From NCBI GenBank assembly GCA_964006375.1, contig OZ023264.1, positions 173,648,295 through 173,712,294 on the forward strand: DNA of 64,000 nucleotides, written 5' to 3'. The DNA comes from Tillus elongatus (taxonomy: Eukaryota; Arthropoda; Insecta; Coleoptera; Cleridae). The position numbers and the translations under genes were made by a program. Below are positions 58,497-64,000 of this stretch, in pieces (within the stretch, counting starts at the first letter, position 1; each line of letters starts with the position of its first letter). The notes beneath the pieces were generated by a model. That model worked only from the letters and a program-made list of their open reading frames with translations. It did not search any database and was not told the origin of the DNA.

Positions 58497-59428
58497 CAAC
58501 GTTCACGGATGGATCCAGCGGGGAGCGTGGGACGGGGATAGGCGTTTATTCGGAAGGACCGAGGATAAGTCACAATATTTCCCTCGGAGCTCATGCAACG
58601 GTCTTTCAGGACGAAATATACACCACCTTGCACTGCGTACGAGATCACAAGAGTAGGGGCTACACCAGCAAGCGGATTCTCTTGCCACAGATAGCTGGGC
58701 AGCCCTTAATGCCCTAAGCAGCCCACGGGTAAATTCCAGGCTGGTAAGTGAATGTCGAGACGAGACGAGCGACATGACTGGGCAGAATGAGGTCACCCTC
58801 ATCTGGGTGACGAGTCACTTGGGGGTCAAAGGCCATGAAGAAGCTGACAGTCTCGCGAAGAGAGGATCAGCAGAACCATTTATGGGACCAGAACCGGTGC
58901 TGGGCGTGACGGAGAGCACTGCCAGGGGAGCCTTTAAGTCCTGGGTCAGAAACGAACATAAGGTGTACAGGGCAGGCTGTCCGGAGCTCAAACATGGGAA
59001 GTCAGTAATTGAGGAACCCAGTTCAAAGAGAGCTGTGGAGCTGCTAAATCTTAGCACAGGACAGCTCAGAAGCATAACAGGACCCTTGACGGACACATGG
59101 CTGTCAAGAAACACCTGCATAAAATGCGATGGATCGAGGGGGACCTGGCATGCGAACTCTGCAACGAGGTGGAGAAATCAGCCCAGCACATCTTGTGCGA
59201 GTGTAAAGCTCTGGAGCGCAAAAGACAACTGATCTACAGACAGCCCAGACCGGAGACAGAGCAATATAAAACTTCACCCTACCAATTGCTGTGCAGGCTA
59301 GTTTAAGGCACAGTGAATTTGGAATGGGTGGAGTAGAAAAGACAAAGGGAATGCACAATAAGCCAAGGGCTGCGGTGCTATCGGGGCGGAAAAGACGCGG
59401 AGCAGCCCTAAGGGAGAGAAAAAAAAAA
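58497..59428 (+). pseudogene. RNase H-bearing LINE, second copy, frameshifted
   Basis: Begins in the RNase H domain (FTDGSSGERGTG) and ends with the same 3'UTR and poly(A) (59419-59428). Frame changes occur near 58670 and 59100; ATDS is preserved, the GHSG motif reads SHLGVKGHEEADSLAK, and the Cys/His cluster is CELCNEVEKSAQHILCEC. It is flanked by a 38-bp direct repeat at 58459-58496 and 59429-59466 with one mismatch. About 85-90% similar by eye to the copy at 53725. Confidence 0.88.
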
Positions 59429-59466
59429 CGGTTGCTGCCAAGTTGGCCATATTTGATAATTATAGA

Positions 59467-59796
59467 TGAAAAAAATTACGGTAAGATTCAGCATGACTCT
59501 GGACGACGGTATAAGATCTAAAAATTGGTATTCTTATCAGATAAGTGGCACATGTACATGTCAAGTTGACTAAGATGTCCGTAATTTATATAAGTATTTA
59601 TTTAAGATTTGAGAATTATGTGGAATAATTAAATAAGAATAAAACAAAAATTATTATTATTATTATATCACTTCCTAAGTTTAATAAAAAAATCTAAGCA
59701 TCCTGCAGTGAAAGTGAAAATAAAAATAAAATTGAAAAAGTGAGATTCAGAAAAACAGTTTCTCAGTTTAATATTTAGAAGAGTTCTTTAGTAAGT
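59467..59796. other. No gene
   Basis: AT-rich, with a short (TTA)n run near 59650. Nothing recognised. Confidence 0.5.
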
Positions 59797-60445
59797 AAGG
59801 CTAGATGCATTCTCACAACAATTAGAACCGTAGAGCGGTTTCGCTCTAATTAGAATTCGTCAGTACGGCATACTAATTGCTGCGAAAATACACCTATAAA
59901 GTAATACGGCTATGGTAGCCAGCCTTCTAACACTAAGTGAGTGGTGAACGTGCCGCCACCTAGCTGCGGAACCAAGTAGTATGTTGTCACGCCCGCTCCA
60001 AATAATACAAAGTGTTAAAAAATAGAGGCTGTATACAACCAACTAACAATTTAAGTAAATTGTCAGCCCTGGCCCATTTCTACCCTAATATAGGGACAAA
60101 GTATGTAAAGCTAGATGCATTCTCACAAAAATGTGTGTTGGGGGGCTGGCTACCGTAGCCGTATTACTTTATAGGTTGTATTTTCGCAAGAATTAGTATG
60201 CCATACTGACGAGCTCTAATTAGAGTGAAGCCGGTCTACGGTTCTAATTGTGGCGAGAATGCATCTAGCCTTACATACTTTGTCCTTATATTCGGGTAGA
60301 AATGGGCCAGGGCTGACAATTTACAAAAATTGTTGGTTGTATAAAGTCTCTATTTTTTAACACTTTGTGTTATTTGGAGCTGACGTGACAACATACTACT
60401 TGGTTCCGCAACTAGGTGGCGGCACGTTCACCACTCACTTAGGTC
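59797..60445. repeat. MITE-like family, two copies as a palindromic pair
   Basis: 59797-59927 (GGCTAGATGCATTCTCACAA to GGCTATGGTAGCCAGCC) is the inverse of about 60150-60277. 59935-60106 (CTAAGTGAGTGGTGAACGTG to GGACAAAGTATGTAA) is the inverse of about 60270-60441. Confidence 0.8.
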
Positions 60446-61225
60446 TTTAGTAAAATTATCTCGTTTTACAAGCACAAGCCTACCTTCTTTGTGGGACATG
60501 ATGGATAATTTGATAAATACTAAATAAATACGTAAATAAATAAACTCTATTAGTAAATTGAAAAAAGCTATGGTAAGGGTATAAAATTAATTATGCTGAA
60601 ACGTAAAATTTTAACTAAACCTAATTAATTTCTAACACAGTTTTTCAGGTCGATTTTATTTCTCGTTCGTTACAAAAAATCACCTAATTATCTTATGTAT
60701 TTATATCTTAAAGCCAATTACGACTAGGTATTTTATTTAAGTGAGCGACAACTCTTGAATGTATACTTTAAAGGCCAATTTGATTTCTCTTTTCAATATT
60801 TACTAATTTTACGTGATTGATTTCAATGCCAGACAAGAAAATTACAAGCGCTTGGTTTAATATTTTTGTGGCTTTGAGGGAGAGAAATGACTTTTCAAGA
60901 GAAATAATTAACTTGCAAAGCTCTGCTCGCGTATTTTCGAATCGTGAATTCAAAGTGGTTAGTTCATTATATGACTCATGTTTGGAGATAATTTAGACTA
61001 GAGTTAATTTGAAAAGGGCTAAGCAGCTTATTTGAATACACCGGAAACGGAAAACCTATTGGGTCTCTTTCTCTCTGACCTGAATACAAACAAATATCTC
61101 TAGAATCCGCTAAGTAACAGTTCAAGCGAAACATGTAGTTTTTCAGTTGGATGTCTACGTAAGTAAAAAGTACTATTCTCATTTCTTAGCAAGTTAGTAG
61201 TTTTTGAATTAAAATATTATTTAAT
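60446..61225. other. No recognised gene
   Basis: AT-rich; two minus-strand frames of 61 and 68 codons (60768, 60976) show no family resemblance. Confidence 0.5.
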
Positions 61226-61745
61226 AATAATAATAATAATAATAAGTTTATTTCAATATAGGAAATCCTAATACATACAAACAAATTAACATTTAGTCAT
61301 ACATGTGCTCTCAACATCAATATCTGAAAAAGTTTCCTCCTAAATTAATCCAATGTACCACAATTTCTTAAATCATCAGGTAAGCTGTTAAACTCGCTGA
61401 TACCTCTAAAAAACACTGACTTCATTGCCCCGCTTGTATAGGTTCTATATATGTGTAGACCATCAGCACCCCTTGTATTATATTGGTGAATGTCTCTGTT
61501 AAAAACCAAAAATGAATCGAAATAGGCTGGCAACAGATTCTTCGCAAGTTTAAAAACAAATATCATCGTTAAATAGTACAGTCTATCTGCAACGCATTGC
61601 CAGTTCAATGTCGCTAGCATCAATTTTATAGGTGTATATCTGCTCACTTTTAAGACAGTGCGCATTCCACGATTCTGCAGTTTCTGTAACACATTCAGAG
61701 AGTTCAGATCCATCACGTGAAGCAAGGTAGCACAGTAATCAAAGT
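61226..61745 (-). pseudogene. 5'-truncated LINE tail with (TTA)n 3' end
   Basis: The minus-strand frame 61725-61345 reads LNVLQKLQNRGMRTVL, MLATLNWQCVADRLYYLT, NTRGADGLHI and FRGISEFNSLPDDLRN, the post-RT domain of a Jockey/CR1-type LINE. The 3' end on this strand is a (TTA)n repeat (61226-61247), not poly(A). The frame is open but the element is reduced to its last ~500 bp. 61746-61960 has nothing recognised. Confidence 0.8.
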
Positions 61746-61959
61746 AATTGCCAAAAGTTATTAATGCTTAGAAAAGTAACGCATCAAAAAAAATAATATA
61801 TTTTTCACCAATCCATATTTTTGCGGGCACTAATGATAGTGGTCAAAAAACTAAAACTCCAAGTACGTTCACCAATATCTGAACTCTAAGCGTAAGTATG
61901 TTAGGTGCGTGAATATTGTTTGTTTTTTGTATATTTGCGGGCGCGCGGGTGGGGTGTGG

Positions 61960-62033
61960 GTCCCCACTTTTGACATTTAAATACTTTTTCCAATGAGGGC
62001 GAACTAGGACACTTAGAAATATCCGGGGCTAGT

Positions 62034-62122
<89 letters not shown>

Positions 62123-62230
62123 TCAAAAAATAGTGAGCCGAGTTTAGTAAAATTTGCCTAGTACCTCCGTGTTGTAAGTGGCTTGAAAAAGTTCGTTAGC
62201 CAAGAAAATTTTAGGTTTTCAGGATTTAAC
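61960..62230 (-). repeat. Inverted module A, (TA)n array, start of module B
   Basis: 61960-62035 inverse module A (GCGAACTAGGACACTTAG, ATATCCGGGGCTAG), TA array 62036-62119, then TCACTCAAAAAATAGTGAGCC of module B. Confidence 0.85.

Positions 62231-64000
<1,770 letters not shown>

Overview
The window is a stretch of a large, repeat-saturated animal genome, most likely an insect. The evidence is invertebrate-type mobile elements (Jockey-like and RNase H-bearing LINEs, Penelope-like elements, mariner/Tc1, pogo, a tRNA-derived SINE), a U6 snRNA-like sequence, GT-AG introns, and dozens of AT-rich dispersed repeats with (TA)n arrays. I cannot name the species or order from sequence alone. I see no convincing host protein-coding gene; nearly everything recognisable is mobile DNA or its remains. 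LAYOUT: 0-10 kb holds a decayed DDE transposase at the left edge, two broken Jockey copies (one internally inverted), a 5'-truncated RNase H LINE, and a palindromic Penelope-like (PLE) region that carries a SINE and hammerhead-like motifs. 10-20 kb holds non-coding repeats, a GC-rich 1.4 kb tandem repeat (12.1-13.5 kb), the best Jockey copy (14.5-17.7 kb, ORF2 broken by one stop codon) and a 283-bp tandem repeat. 20-29 kb holds a possible tyrosine-recombinase tail, a nearly complete PLE (20.5-23.4 kb), a fourth Jockey copy and a U6-like sequence at 28.3 kb. 29-36 kb is a ~3 kb inverted-repeat structure followed by a complete, apparently intact Tc1/mariner-like transposon with ~460-bp terminal inverted repeats and a transposase whose reading frame requires splicing. 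36-43 kb is an old LINE split by a Jockey insertion, then a pogo-like transposon with a PHD-like C-terminus. 43.5-47.1 kb is the most interesting object: a 3.57 kb element with ~30-bp terminal inverted repeats, subterminal motif copies and a three-exon gene for a DUF7869-like protein with an Asp/Glu arrangement reminiscent of RNase H-fold transposases. 47-64 kb holds another PLE, a sixth Jockey fragment, two copies of an RNase H LINE with clear target-site duplications, a mirrored MITE-like family, more (TA)n repeats and a mariner fragment at the right edge. HOW IT FITS TOGETHER: insertions nest repeatedly (SINE in PLE, LINE in a terminal-repeat element, Jockey in LINE, Tc1 element and mariner in (TA)n), so relative ages can be read. 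Most (TA)n arrays whose flanks I recognise sit at one position inside a single dispersed repeat family, so they look like expansions of one internal microsatellite rather than independent events. These arrays then offer TA targets for Tc1/mariner insertion.
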